Below are positions 49,099-60,993 of a DNA stretch of 64,000 nucleotides, one piece after another; the stretch's first letter is position 1, and each line of letters begins with the position of its first letter. The stretch lies in assembly GCA_032158295.1 (NCBI GenBank), contig CM063246.1, positions 18,015,168 through 18,079,167 of the forward strand. Reading direction: 5' to 3'. This stretch comes from Pycnopodia helianthoides (Eukaryota; Echinodermata; Asteroidea; Forcipulatida; Asteriidae). The position numbers were made by a program, and so were the translations under genes. Below the pieces are notes generated by a model. That model made no database searches, was not told where the DNA came from, and worked only from the letters and a program-made list of their open reading frames with translations.

Positions 49099-50164
49099 AA
49101 AGTTAACACTTGTTAACAATTAGCGTCATGATCCATATGATGTTCACAGACTATAAATTCTCAAACGATTTGGGGAAATAGTGGTAGTGAAGATTTAAGT
49201 TACACATTCGATTGAGTAGAGCTCAATGGTGTTTATTTATCTACGTTTAAAACAAAGAGTACATGATGTTGAAAAACCACACCCTCATCCCGTGCACTGG
49301 CAATAAAGCCAGTTTGTCTTTCATCAATTTAAAAAAACAGTGAAACAAGAAACAGCATCAGCAAACCATAAACGAAACGGTTGAGGCATAACACTAAATC
49401 ATGTAAATGTATTTCCGCATGCAGATGGAGGGAAAATACACAATTCATAGACAGGAACTAAAACAGTGAACGGTGCAGTTCTTGATCGAGACTGCTGCCA
49501 ACTACCGAATTTGGGATTCAAATTGTTAAACCCCGTCGCATGCAAATTATCGGAATTCAAATCCGTCTCAGATTCTCACACCCCACCTTTTTACTAAAAT
49601 CGCACGTATTGGGATCTCGGCCAAGCGCACTTCGTGTACAAACAGATCCCCGGTTTGAGTTTCAGAAAGAGGCAGTGGGAACAAGCAAATACGGTCGAGG
49701 ACGAGTTGAAATCTAGGGTTTTAAGAGAGACAAAACGGTATGGGAAAACCCATTTGAAGGCCAGAATAAAATTTGGACTTCAGCATATAACCCAAGTTTG
49801 ATCAGTCAGACGGCTCCATCGAACCTCAGTTGTTGATCTAGGGTGAGCTGTAGAGTCAGTGTTCATAAAATGGCGAGCCAGAAGTAAGGGGAATGTTCAA
49901 TGTTATTAGACATGAACGACCTTGTCTTTTAAATTGACAACATTTACAAATTCGCTTCTGCGTGACTGGCCCAATATTGCCTTAGTTTCATTTCAAAAAG
50001 GGAGCAGGCTGTATCAATATACTTTATAATAACAGAAGATGTTCCGGGGAAAAACCATATATTCGTGTATGGTCAAAGCATTAAAGTCAAAAACAGTATA
50101 CTTGGAACTCTGCATAGTGGGAATACAAGTCTAGTAAGGTTCGCGGTAGCACCATGAGTTTGTT
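49099..50164. other. Unannotated sequence
   Basis: Nothing recognised beyond scattered short inverted repeats. Confidence 0.45.
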
Positions 50165-50311
50165 GTGGTTCTGAAAAGAACCGATGGTTCGACAACTCGA
50201 TGGTTCGACAACTCGACGTCTCGAACAGTGTGCTCTGATCGTCTTCACCAGAGAGACGAGCATTCTCATGAAGACGATCGGAGCATACTGGTCGAAACGT
50301 CGAGTTGTCGA
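50165..50311. repeat. Strong hairpin with 43-bp arms
   Basis: 50205-50247 (TCGACAACTCGACGTCTCGA...) pairs with 50269-50311 (...CGAAACGTCGAGTTGTCGA) with few mismatches and a 21-base loop. The preceding TTCGACAACTCGATGG is a duplicated half-arm, and the left flank has GGTTCTGAAAAGAACC. Confidence 0.85.
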
Positions 50312-52287
50312 AAACAACAAATGGTTTTACCGCAATTATAACACTGTCTTAACTATTTCTGACCGACTTGCTACACTTGATTTTTTATGATTTTTTATAT
50401 AATTTACAAATTCGCGGACAAAGGAGGCCAAATTGGAATTGGACTCGGAGTTGTCAAATTCTGACCCCGATTTCAGAACCGTAAAAGGTAGACCTCCATT
50501 GGGACAGTTCTGATATCAAAGTTTATGGAATTTGCGTCCTCACTACCCATAGGTGCATTTCTGTGTCAATTACTATTACCCTGGATGTTTTACAAGGTAT
50601 ATCGATTTCATCTCAAATGGGTTTGTTTTAAAAACAATGATTGATGGTCTCCTTGCCTAACGGCACTATTTGCTCTGGTTTTCGTTTTTCTTTTCAATTC
50701 AATCATTAGATGTTAAATATGCATCGGGGATAAGTAAAATAAGCATCGGTCATTGGAAAAAAAATACAATTCTTGTGAGAGCCATCGTAATAATGGAGTC
50801 GAAAATTAGGTTTATACAAAATGGCTGAGTGTGTTAGTTCACGAAAGTAAAATGAAAACCACACAATTTCTAGGTATATTTGTGTGGATGCATTATTCTA
50901 CTTTGAAAACATCTTTCCAACCATCCTGACCATAATTCATTTGATAACAAACGCTTATTATTGCCCAAAGCACCCAATCTGAAGGCAACGTGTTCTCGCC
51001 TTTGGCCCGGTCCATTAACAGCAGCCAGCCACCAACCCGGTCATTGTCACGCAGTGAAGACCGGCACATCAAAACTGTTATTACCTACAAGCATACTCTA
51101 ATAGTACTCTTTACAATTTTACCTTTTTTTTTTATCCACGTGACACAGCTCTTTGTTGCAATGAGTGTAATTGTTTAGTATAAAAACAATTTCATAGTGT
51201 ATATATATATGCCATCTCCCCTACTAGTTTTATTTATTCCAGGTCATCAGGGATTCTCCTGTCTGCAGCTCAGTAGTTTAAACAGACCCTTCAACAATCC
51301 TAGCAAGAAACTTATTTTTCTGTTGTGGTATCCCCTCGTGGTGATCCCCCTTGAAATGCTGGTCTTTTGTTTTTTATTCGTTTACACCGTATCCGTTTTA
51401 CCTTTTGCTATAAATGGATATGTTTTCGTGTGTGCTTGTTTATGCCTCTGACGAATGTCCGGTTTGGATCGAAAGCTATAAGGCCATCTCCCCTACTAGT
51501 TTTGAACATACATATATACATAGTTTACATTCATCACTGTATACTAATATACCCCATAGCGAAGGCATGAGTACCTGTGTCTCTGCTCTCATATATGAAA
51601 AATTATCAGAATATACATGAATACGTTCCAGAAAATTACTACGTCCAAAATGAAGAGACTTCATTCTGAGTTAATGCATACTCTGAAACAGCAGAGATCT
51701 GTTTTTCGGGTTACTGACCACAGGCTCGTCCGCTACTCTGTCCTTAATTAAGGTCACAGGAACTTCTGAAACAACGGGTTGTCTCAAGCTGGTGAAGATA
51801 TTAAATTCCCATCAATTAAATGCTTCATATGATATCACACGTACGTATACGCCGGTCAGGGACTTTAAAGGGACTTGCACATCGAGAGTTAATAGCTTGA
51901 AATCCCCCTTAAACGAAAAACGAACCAAGATTAGATTTATTCCTGCCCTCAAGTTGTTAATAAACACCATACAACCAGGTGAGATAGTTTATTATCAGAC
52001 TCACATTTCAGTGGGGGAAATGGGTTTTAGCTTTGCATGTTTTTTGTATGTTAAATTCTGGTTTGTTTGGCTGCAGCAGTTAAAATCAGTACGGTATTTC
52101 AGACTATACCAAAATCTCTGGAAAATTGGTACTGATATTTTTTTAATCAGTGAGCTTTCAGATATAAACTTATTATATTTTGCCCGATTGTGTGCCATCG
52201 AATGAATATTAATTGCTTGGCAAAATCTGATGTCACAATGCGGATTTCTATGGCAACAGTGAAACACTTCTTTATAATGTTCCACCA
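50312..52287. other. Unannotated sequence
   Basis: GGCCATCTCCCCTACTAGTT occurs twice (51210 and 51482), about 270 bases apart, suggesting a diverged duplication. The 137-codon ORF at 51792 has A+T-rich composition and no recognised domain. Confidence 0.4.
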
Positions 52288-52423
52288 GGCGCGATTTCAC
52301 AAACAGCTAAGATTGGTCTTAAGTGCGGATCGATCTTACATGCTAAGCAAGGTGTGATGTCACCATGATGACACTGATAGCTCACCTGATGATGAACTTT
52401 TAGTGCTTTGTGAAATCGAGCCC
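52288..52423. mobile_element. Foldback element (CGATTTCACAAA type), copy 1
   Basis: Left GCGCGATTTCACAAACAGCT and right TTTGTGAAATCGAGCCC are inverted repeats. A second copy is 220 bases away at 52645. Confidence 0.68.
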
Positions 52424-52644
52424 ATGCTTAGCTGAACATTGCTCACCAAAGTTATATGCTAAGCAAATATGTACAGGGAACCAGTCGTAATTGACAGTTA
52501 TTACGATAGCCGGCAACCTGTTTCTGCCATGCACAACAACTCTTGTATGCGGTAAGCAAATTTGTTTTATTCAGCTGTTTTGGGCTGAGACATCTTTGCT
52601 TCCCAAAATATTGTTCCCAAATCAATTGACGAACTCGCTTTCTA

Positions 52645-52793
52645 TCGATTTCACAAAGCACCTGAGATTCAGCTTAAGATGACTCTTGTCAGTATTGTCA
52701 TAGCAACTTGTATGGTGACATCACACTTTGCTTAGCAATTAAGATTGATACGCAGTTAAGATCAATCTTAGCTGTCCTTGTGAAATTGAGCCC
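52645..52793. mobile_element. Foldback element (CGATTTCACAAA type), copy 2
   Basis: Left TCGATTTCACAAAGCACCTG and right TCCTTGTGAAATTGAGCCC; the interior has GTATGGTGACATCACACTTT. The segment between copies (52424-52644) has GCTAAGCAAATATG and GCCGGCAACCTG and resembles a third, decayed member. Confidence 0.68.
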
Positions 52794-52964
52794 TTGCTTT
52801 ATATTTTCATTGTCATCCTCTAGTAGTCAATGAAGATTATTAAAAGATAAAAACTTAGAAATCTCGGTAAAATATGTGTATGTTTTTTTTACGTAAAATT
52901 TGTGTTCCTTACTAATTGACATGTTTCCCTTTAAAACAATGTTTATATCTATACAAGTATAAAA

Positions 52965-53140
52965 TTATCTAGTGGTAAGATATCTGCTCTAGATATCTAC
53001 GCTAGAATGGCAAAGGTCGTGGGTTCGAATCCCATCCTAGTAATATGCCTGTGAATTTTGTTCACTGCAGGACTCGGGGAAAATACCGAGTATACAGTGC
53101 TTAACCCCAATCGGTGTATGGGTTAAACACAGATAATAAT
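52965..53140 (+). mobile_element. tRNA-derived SINE
   Basis: The head is tRNA-like, with an A-box (TAGTGGTAAGATATCTGCTC) and a perfect B-box GGTTCGAATCCC at 53021-53032. The body that follows (ATGCCTGTGAATTTTGTTCA, GGACTCGGGGAAAATACCGA, AATCGGTGTATGGGTTAAAC) is not tRNA and matches SINE tails of this type. There is no tRNA cloverleaf anticodon arm, so it is not a tRNA gene. Confidence 0.78.
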
Positions 53141-53789
53141 TATGTTGACATTTTTGTTGGCTCCGTTTGAGTTTATATGTAAATTTCATATTATTTGTGG
53201 GTTAAATTCCTTACAGAAATGCTAACCACTTGCGTCATGGTGTTGTTGTTTTTCCCCCGACACTGCATCATACATCCTGCACCAGAAGATTCCTAGCTAC
53301 TGAAATGCCAAGGTTTTTATGATTACATTTTATATTATTGTATAGCCACAATAAAATAATGCGAGTCAAGGTTTTTTCTAAAAAGACAAACAAATCCCTG
53401 GATAACGTTAAAATGAGCCAAGCTGTATAACTTAGTCGGTCAAGGATAAGGGCATTGTAAATCCACTGGAATCGAGACTAGTTACCGTGTCATCAGTCGG
53501 TGGAGAGAGTTCCATTGCGTCCAAAATTAACTTGATTCTGAATTGGCAAAAGGGGCAACTTACACATTTGTACTCACTGATGCAAGTCACGGTATAAGAC
53601 AATTAAGTAAATACGTAACTGCAATAACAATTAGAAGCCAATGAGGGCCAGCACCTTGGTGACATGTCGATGAGACAGTTCAATTTGTCAAGGGGGTTGA
53701 GGGAGAAGTCTTTAAAAAGTCCGCAAAATATAAAAATGTTCATTCATTTTTTTTTTTTTTTTTAATGGAATGACCGCGTTACGAGAATG

Positions 53790-54015
53790 TTGTTTCACTC
53801 TGAACCCTCCCGGGTCACAATGGGGGTCCTGACCCATGTCCAGGTCAGGCTGACCCGGAAAACTTGTTTATAAATGGTATTTTCACCCAGACGCTGCGTA
53901 ATTTTGACTCATTTCTGGGTAATTTTGACACAGATTCTAGGACATTCTGACCCAGGAACGGGTCAGGCCCTATACGAGACCCGGCACGGGTCAGTCCTCA
54001 TCCGGGGGTAGTAAT
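53790..54015 (-). mobile_element. GGGTC-rich inverted-repeat element, copy 8 (reverse)
   Basis: Starts CACTCTGAACCCTCCCGGGT. Modules appear in reverse order: AGGTCAGGCTGACCCGGAAA, TTTGACACAGATTCTAGGAC, then GGAACGGGTCAGGCCC. Confidence 0.7.
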
Positions 54016-54019
54016 TGTA

Positions 54020-55324
54020 ACTGGAAATCGGTCATGTTTCTAAATGGTCTATGAAATAACGTTTGTTGATGGTTGATGGTAAGACAGGGATGTCCCTGCG
54101 AAAAATTTGTATGTTATGGAAAGTAATGCTTTAACATTTCAGAAGCGCTGAATTTATAAATGACAGCGGTGTATGGCGTTGAAGGGGGTAGCCTAAGGGA
54201 TGCTACTCGCTATAGAAGAACACGATTGCACTACGGTTTGTCGTGTTACTCTGTCTACAACCAAATCGGCAGGTGTTATGCACTGACATGACCGCCCCCC
54301 CCCCCCACCACCAACACACACCAAATCCAACCCGATCCAAAGGTCCAATTCTGACCATCATCATCATCATCAGCATCATCATCACCAGTGTCTTTCGGCT
54401 ATAGAAAAGATTTGGCATGTGCATGCCTTTGATTTCTGTAAAATGTCAGCAGTTCAATGTACTGCCCGCCGGGATGCCGATATGCGTATTACGTGTAAAT
54501 GATGCGTTCTATATGACATGGCCGTGTTAAATTTAATCAGCATTGATGATTCGACAGATAGCCGCGTGACGGGGGTACATTCAACCTCTTAAACACAGCA
54601 CTTACGTAGATCCAGGTTTCGCTTTACGGTACACCCTTAACCCGCTGCATGGGAGTTAAAACCATTTACATCATCAGCACGCACGTCAATCAAAAGAAAC
54701 ATGGGTCTATCTAAGCTTGTGTAATGAAATCGCATGCGGAGGAAAATTGTCCAAGTGCTAGCATCGGATTGAGCAAAAAGAGTGCATGTATTCTGTACCT
54801 GCTGGATGAAACAGCACATTTTAAATATAAATTACTCCAGCGTAAATAACAACAAATTCATCCATGGAAAGATACTTGTCAGTGATACTTGACGAGGCAA
54901 ATATCACCCAAATAATCAAAGTCAACGTAAACCGTGCTGCATGCACAGTATACCTTTATCATGCTGCCACCATCTTGGTCATGTTCCCTGTATCTAACAG
55001 CAGTGAAGGATGTAATATGTATCGTACAAAAAAGGAACCAGACTACTGCCCTTCCAGCCTCGGTTGGTTAAATTGATTTGAATGGGAGAAAATCAAGATG
55101 GCCGCACCATGATGAAGGTCTACGGCAAACAATTTGTCCAGTACGTGATGTTTGAAGCATTGCACGGTGTGTATCATCTGAAAAACTGTACTAGTAAACT
55201 CTTTTGGGAGAAGTGTTGGTTCGGGGAAAAACCGATGTGGTATATTAAGGGTTCTACACATGATTGTACCCGTAAGTTTAGATGCGTGCAAACAAGTCGA
55301 CATTAAGCCAGTCTCAAACAAGTC
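54020..55324. other. Unannotated sequence before the LINE
   Basis: Contains a C12 run (54296) and short repeat-like pieces (TCTTTTGGGAGAAGTGTTGG at 55199, related to the 3070 repeat). The 5' part of the LINE is absent. Confidence 0.45.
54355..54385. repeat. (ATC)n microsatellite
   Basis: CATCATCATCATCATCAGCA continuing in ATC units. Confidence 0.85.
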
Positions 55325-56429
55325 GTATTAAACGACACAAAAACAGAGCCCGTAATCATATTATCTTCGAAACGTCAACATGCAAAAGTTCAGTGGGACC
55401 ATTTACAGGTCGCCAACACTCAGATTAAAGCCTCAACATCTGTCCAGAAACTTGGAGTCATGTTTGATAACACCTTATCAATGGATTCACATCATGTAAA
55501 AGCCTGTCTACGCCCGAATCAGATAATGTTAAAAGTGTCGGGAAAGTGCTTTCAGATGATGCTGCCTCAATAGTGTTGTGCATGCCTTGATCACATCCCT
55601 GTTGTTGGACAACGGGGATTCAGTACTTTGTGGAATATCACAGTTTTACGGTGCCCTGGAAGTGCCATCCAACTTACTGCAGCTAGGATGATGACATCGT
55701 AAACGTAAGATGACGACATCCAAAGATGATTTTAATTCGGGATGAAGACATCCTGAGGACATTCTGAAAGTAGGATGTTGTCTTCCCAAGATAATTCATC
55801 TTTGGTTCAGGACATTTTCAGAATGCTATCATCCCAAGATGAACTGTGTCGGGAAGTCGACATCCTAAGTTCAGGGTGTCGACAACACGAGTTAATTTAT
55901 CTCCATCTGCGACATTTGACTTTCATGATGTCGACATTCTTAGATAGAATATATCGGGAAGACAACATCTTACGTTCATGGTGTCATCATCCTGCCGTAA
56001 ATTATCTCAGGATCTCAACATGTCAGATGGCACCCCAGAGCTCCGTACTACGCAGTGTCTCCTGAAGAAGTTACAACTGCCCAGAATGCAGCTGCACTTG
56101 TTCTTTCCAGGGAAAGGAAATTTGACCATATTACTCCCACACTTTGGTTAGCCATAAAACAAAGGATTAATGACAAAATTGTACTGCTGACTTTGAAAGT
56201 ACTTCATGGTCTAGCCCCAGTGTATATACGAGACATGTTGTGTACATATATTCCTCGGCCCAATATGAGATCAGCAAACAAACTATCTATTGAACATTAG
56301 ATCTCATTCTTCATCAGGTGATAGAATCTTTAATTCACCTGCACCACAGCTATGGGATGATCTCCCCTATCAACTCCGTACACTTGACTCCTTACAGATC
56401 TTCAAAAACCAGCATCTCTGGAGACTGTA
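55325..56429 (+). pseudogene. Decayed non-LTR retrotransposon, 3' end of the reverse transcriptase ORF, interrupted
   Basis: Three blocks match the C-terminal third of a LINE (CR1/L2/Jockey-like) ORF2. Block 1 starts at 55325 with LNDTKTE, followed by STSVQKLGVMFDNTLSMDSH; these correspond to the usual 'LN..KTE' and 'V..LGV..D..LSM..H' region. Block 2 (about 55535-55684) resembles the 'ALI.S.LDYCNSLLYG' region with stops and frameshifts. Block 3 starts near 56060 with QNAAALVLSRERKFDHITP, then IKQRI and LKVLHGLAPVYI; after a frameshift near 56300 it continues PAPQLWDDLPYQLR to a TAA at 56427-56429. The protein blocks are split by an inverted-repeat insertion (about 55685-56050). Stops, shifts and the missing catalytic core and endonuclease show it is dead and 5'-truncated. 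The exact clade is uncertain. Confidence 0.85.
55685..55993. mobile_element. Foldback DNA element inserted in the LINE ORF
   Basis: The termini 55685-55712 (AGGATGATGACATCGTAAAC...) and 55966-55993 are inverted repeats differing at 3 of 28 positions. The interior holds imperfect repeats of motifs such as GGGAAGTCGACATCC and their complements. It lies between two conserved reverse-transcriptase blocks, so it inserted into the LINE. About 65 bases after the right terminus (to about 56058) also do not fit the LINE protein, so the true element boundary may be wider. No coding capacity is seen. Confidence 0.7.
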
Positions 56430-56466
56430 ATCTCCACATGAAATTCTGTTAACTCTTTTGTCTTAA

Positions 56467-56831
56467 AGGAACATTACAGAATTGGTGAGAAAAAAACTTG
56501 TAAAATATACTTTTGATCACAGATTTTTATTGATGATAATAGAAAACATCCCTTAAAATATTTCTGTCTGAAATGTCATGTTTGATGAGAAATGAATAAA
56601 CTAATTTCCGATTGGAGTTTATCGCTCAGTGAGCGTTTTATTCATTTGTTGAATTTATACGAATTCATGCAAATGTGTAATCGGTTTTTGACTATTTTCT
56701 CGTGACCCAGATGGCCGATCGATCTCAAACTTCTACAGGTTTGTCAGTTTATGTATATATGGTGGATTACATAAAGTGCTTACACTGCCAGCAACTGTTT
56801 TGTTAGCAAAAACCAATTCTGTAATGTTCCT
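56467..56831 (+). mobile_element. TTAA-flanked MITE, family A copy 4 (inside LINE 3' UTR)
   Basis: Begins AGGAACATTACAGAATTGGT and ends with its complement ACCAATTCTGTAATGTTCCT, flanked by TTAA at 56463-56466 and 56832-56835. The interior (CTCGTGACCCAGATGGCCGA, CTACAGGTTTGTCAGTTTAT) matches the other family A copies, with a short internal deletion near 56525. It separates the LINE ORF stop from the LINE tail, so it inserted into the 3' UTR. Confidence 0.88.
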
Positions 56832-56835
56832 TTAA

Positions 56836-56930
56836 AATACTGTCTCCACTCTGCTAAGCGCCTCGGAATAGGCAACTAAATTGATGGCGCTCTACAAAAT
56901 GTCTGATGATGGATTGATTGATTGAAGTTT
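56836..56930 (+). mobile_element. 3' tail of the LINE with GATT repeats
   Basis: The sequence CTAAGCGCCTCGGAATAGGC, then GGCGCTCTACAAAATGTC and a (GATT)n end, is typical of CR1/L2-type LINE 3' tails (a stem-loop around GCGC followed by a short microsatellite). It lies directly after the MITE at 56467-56831 and completes the element that starts at 55325. Confidence 0.7.
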
Positions 56931-57069
56931 ACTACGATAGTTTTTGATGTATTCTCGTTTAAAATATATATGTTATGATGACAAACACACATTGCCATCA
57001 AGACATTTTAGTCCCAAAACAGTAAGTGTATTGATACCTCATTTTGCAGGGTTTTTTTTTCTTGATAAA

Positions 57070-57185
57070 GTAATCGTATTCGTACTCGGATATCCAAGTA
57101 CTTGGTACTCGGCTGTTTGGCTCAGTACTCGGAAATTGTAATACTCGGCCAAAGTACTCGAACCCGAGTACTACTCAGCCACCCT
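57070..57185. repeat. GTACTCGG dyad cluster
   Basis: Repeats of GTACTCGG, AAGTACTTGGTACTCGG and AACCCGAGTACTACTCAG suggest a decayed foldback. A related, looser cluster (CGTACTCGTATTCGTACTCG) lies at 3950-3980. Confidence 0.55.
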
Positions 57186-57892
57186 CATGGTGCCTCATGG
57201 TGCTATATAGGTAGTACTTCATTCTCGACTTAAAAGTACTTGACTACAATACTGGTGACAATTATTAGCAGTGGTATTTTTTTTTTGTCGAGTCGAGTCT
57301 ACTATGCACCAGATAGAATGACGACCACAGTTTCATAACGGTCTGCTGCAACTCGAGCAGAAATGGCAAATAATTGGAGTAGTAGATCTAGGCCGTGTTC
57401 AAATTGTAACTTAAGGCCCTTGTCCATACACAGCTTGAGTACACGGTTGTTTTTCTTACCGAGTATTCGAGAACCGAATGGTCAACTGTTTGTTCGTTTT
57501 GTAATGCTAAGACTTCTCTAAACTAGGCATGATGGAAAAGAACAGAGTGCACTGTCTTCCCTTAGGGACCGTGTCGGTGTCGTAACACTTGCGCTGTATC
57601 GAGGGAAGTACACGGTAGTGTATTTTCTGATGCTGGGTTATAAGATCATGTACTAATTCTGATATTATTGTTTTTTAGTCCCTGAATCGATTAAGGGAAA
57701 GCTGTGAGGTATCTGCTTCTAATTTCAGATCATAACAGATCGATCCCACATAGGGTAAGCTTTTCCTAATTGGATGCATTGATAGTTACCATCATGAGTT
57801 TTTGTATCGATTAGAGAGAAACCAGAGCATTTAGAGAGTTGTGACAATTTGCGATTAGAAGCAATATATGGTAACCCCCCTAAAAAATTAAA

Positions 57893-57895
57893 AAC

Positions 57896-57967
<72 letters not shown>

Positions 57968-58016
57968 CCAACAACAACACAACAACATCAACAGCAACAG
58001 CAACAGCAACAACAAC
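57893..58016. repeat. (AAC)n microsatellite, about 120 bp
   Basis: Nearly pure AAC units, with CAACAGCAACAGC variants at the right end. The minus-strand Leu/Val-rich ORFs here are translations of it. Confidence 0.95.
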
Positions 58017-58662
58017 CAACGACAATAATCCTTTAGTCCCTGCACCGCCCGAGTTTGCTGGAAACTGTTTAGTTTTCAAGAACTTGCATTAAACTTTAAC
58101 TTGAATTGTGGTTCAAATTTCAAAAGATACCTAAGGCTTGTTTTTTTTAACCTTTTACTATAATTACCTTCAAGTTCGGAGGTGGTAAGTCCTAAGGGAA
58201 CAATAAGTGCCTCCCGTTAACGGCTACCGGTAATTTTTATGGCTGTTATTTTTCAGAAGGTTAATTATCACAAGAGTTTTGAAGGCTGTTGCATCAATGC
58301 TCATACTGATTAATTGCTAAGGCATTAGTTTTGACAGTATCATCATGATGAAGAAAATTACATTTTAAACAAATAACCGCGGTGTTTGTAAAAGCTATAC
58401 AGAATTTCATCATCATTAGCGTTAATATTTTTAAGTCAACTGTGAAGGAGGGGAGGAATTAATCATGATCTATACATAATTACCAATGACTATCTACTTT
58501 TATTATATGTTTTCTCTCTCCAAACACAAGCTGGTGGGCGTTTCCTCCTACCGCATGTTACAGTGTATCGCTTTGTGCGGCTGGACGGTCCAGTGGCTAA
58601 AAGGTTAACAACGTAACAAACACATACCGCTAGCTCTGTGTTACACATACCCACAGTGGACA

Positions 58663-59030
58663 TTCCTTTGTTCTGTACAATTAAGAAAAATTACATTCTT
58701 CAACGCTGTAAAAAAAAACACTCTGTGGACGTATGTAAGTCCACATATTGTTTAAAAACCCTGTCTTGAGTTGACCCTTTTTTGCTCTCAGGTCCACACT
58801 TCGTATCTAATGCTTACCCTCATAAACACACACCTACACCTATCGGTTTGTTGCATACTCTCATTCCTTTGCTCTGTGCATTTAAGAAAAACATCCTTCA
58901 AGACTGTAAACAAAAATACTGTGTGGACGAGTGCAAGTCAACATAGTGTTCAAAGTCCTTACATTATGTGGACTTCTTTTGTTCTGATGGCCACCCTTCG
59001 TATGTAACGCTAAAACACACCCATGAGCGC
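58663..59030. repeat. Tandem duplication, about 198-bp unit
   Basis: CATTCCTTTGTTCTGTACAA...CTGTGGACGTATGTAAGTCC...TTCGTATCTAATGC (from 58663) repeats as CATTCCTTTGCTCTGTGCAT...CTGTGTGGACGAGTGCAAGTC...TTCGTATGTAACGC (from 58859), moderately diverged. Confidence 0.8.
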
Positions 59031-60159
59031 ACAAGGTGCCAGACTAGACTGCTCATTGGGATGTGCTACATTCGGACCGAAAATGGCGTCCAGCAACCAC
59101 CATGACCAAAGAAAACTGGTCCCACCTTGTTGCAACTCCTATTAATACACACTGGGAGAATATCGCTCTTTATCATAACTCGATCCCCAATTGGGTAAAC
59201 TTTCTTTGTATTAGTATTTATTTCACTGTATTGAATCAATTAGGGACATTATTTAGTGAACCATTTATCTCTATTTTCAATCATAAAGACTAAAAATCCA
59301 TAATGGAAACGTGTTCTCACTTATAATATACCATAATTCAAGTCGCGCATAAATCCCTGTCCATTTAGTGGTCAATACACAATGTAGGATTTGTTGGGTA
59401 TTATTATTTCTGTTAAATTATTCGAGGTTGATTGACACCATTGGAAACTATTGGGAATAAGTTTATGCTAAAATGCTTTAACAAAAATAATTGCTGTTTC
59501 ATAGGGATCTTATATCAGGTAAGAAGAAATGAAAATGGGGAAAGAAACTAGACATTGTTGTATTTTAATGACTTATGCCACTACTTGTGATTTAATATAC
59601 CGGTACGTAATGATCAACTTTACAAATTGCTTTTAAGGCTAGATAAACAAGTCATAATCATAATTTCCAGAATGAAAGTAATCCTATAACTAAACCACAC
59701 ACAGGCACGTTGGGAAATCTCAGCTGATTGAAAAGAAAAATAGTCAAGAAAACCTGGTACTGATCGATGCTTGTTTTGATTCGTGACAAATCCGTGATAA
59801 TTGCTGACCGGGAGGTTTCGCTGCATCGTCTGGGGGACGCCATTATTATTGAATTGTGAACGATTCATTTGGGACCGACAAGAATCATACACCCACGAAT
59901 TTCCTTCCTTTGGGTTTTATTTCCTCTCTTCCCTTTCTGTTCCTCTTCTCTCTGTTCGTTTGTATAGTAGTAGTAGTAGTAGTGCGCTGACACGTCTAAG
60001 GCAGACTCAACAGCCGCATGTTCGTCTTTGTCTGCCTCTCTCTGTTTCCACTCGTCTCTAGTAGTTTGATATAATAGTACACGCAGCCGTCCAAGACACT
60101 TCACAACCTCTCAATTAGGTGTACGGAGCCCGTAAAAGAACATGATTTAAAAAAAATAA
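59031..60159. other. Unannotated sequence
   Basis: A short (TAG)n run is at 59966-59983. No gene recognised. Confidence 0.45.
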
Positions 60160-60320
60160 TATCATTTCGTTCCCTCGCAATTTTATTTCATGGAAACGAA
60201 ATGTTGTTTCGAGGAAATGAAATAACATACGACTATTCCATGGGAATGGAATAATATTTCCAGGGAACGAAATTAGTTTTTTGAGGGAACCTATGAATAA
60301 TTCGAGGGAACACCCCCCCC
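60160..60320. repeat. Clustered dyad repeats of the TTTCGTTCCCTCG / CATGGAAACGAAAT type
   Basis: TTTCATGGAAACGAAAT, TTTCGAGGAAATGAAAT, ATTCCATGGGAATGGAAT and TTTCCAGGGAACGAAAT follow one another. Each is self-complementary or nearly so. Confidence 0.65.
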
Positions 60321-60993
60321 CCTAAAAAACCCACCCCCAAAAAGCACCCATACACAGATATGTTTTATAGTAGAGCGAAATTGTGTGCTTTCCCCATGTG
60401 TTTTCTATTGTCCCTTCTAAAAAATTTCCTGTTCAAAACATTGTGGGGTTAACCCTTCAATGTCAAAACACCCCACAAGTACAGTTCCTACCTAAAAATC
60501 ACCTCACAATGTCTATCTTAAAAGCACACCAAAACAAAACACACAAAAAGAAAACAACAACAACAACAACAATGAAACAGAAAATCAAACGAACACCTTG
60601 TCCCTTCACGGTCGGTGCATACGCCAGAAATCACTGCCTGTGTTACAAGCACGTGGGGGTTTTGACAGGGCAAACTGGCAGAATAAATGCCGTGGTTCTG
60701 GTCAAGATTCGCCGAGAATCCCTCATTACTATTCATGAGGATCGTGTTAAGATGTAAATGAGTCCTTGTCTTGACGATGATATGGGGGGGATATGAGTTT
60801 GGCACCAGTCATGCCTCCGGAAAATCAACAGCGTAAACCATCAATTTTATCCGAGTCAACATGTATATATTCCAAGTGTTCATCATAGGGAGTGGAGGGG
60901 AGGAAATGGTACCCGTAGCCCTAAGGGAATGAAGGGGCTATACCCTGACCCAAGCTCACATATTAATTATTAATTATTAGTATTATCGTTTAA

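Noticed and set aside
51792..52205. A 137-codon plus-strand ORF as a gene
   Set aside because: Composition is that of the surrounding non-coding DNA; no domain or homolog is recognised.
52970..53045. A tRNA gene
   Set aside because: A- and B-box-like motifs are present, but the anticodon arm does not fold and a SINE body follows.
57725..58079. Leu/Val-rich minus-strand ORFs resembling a membrane protein
   Set aside because: Produced by the (AAC)n microsatellite.
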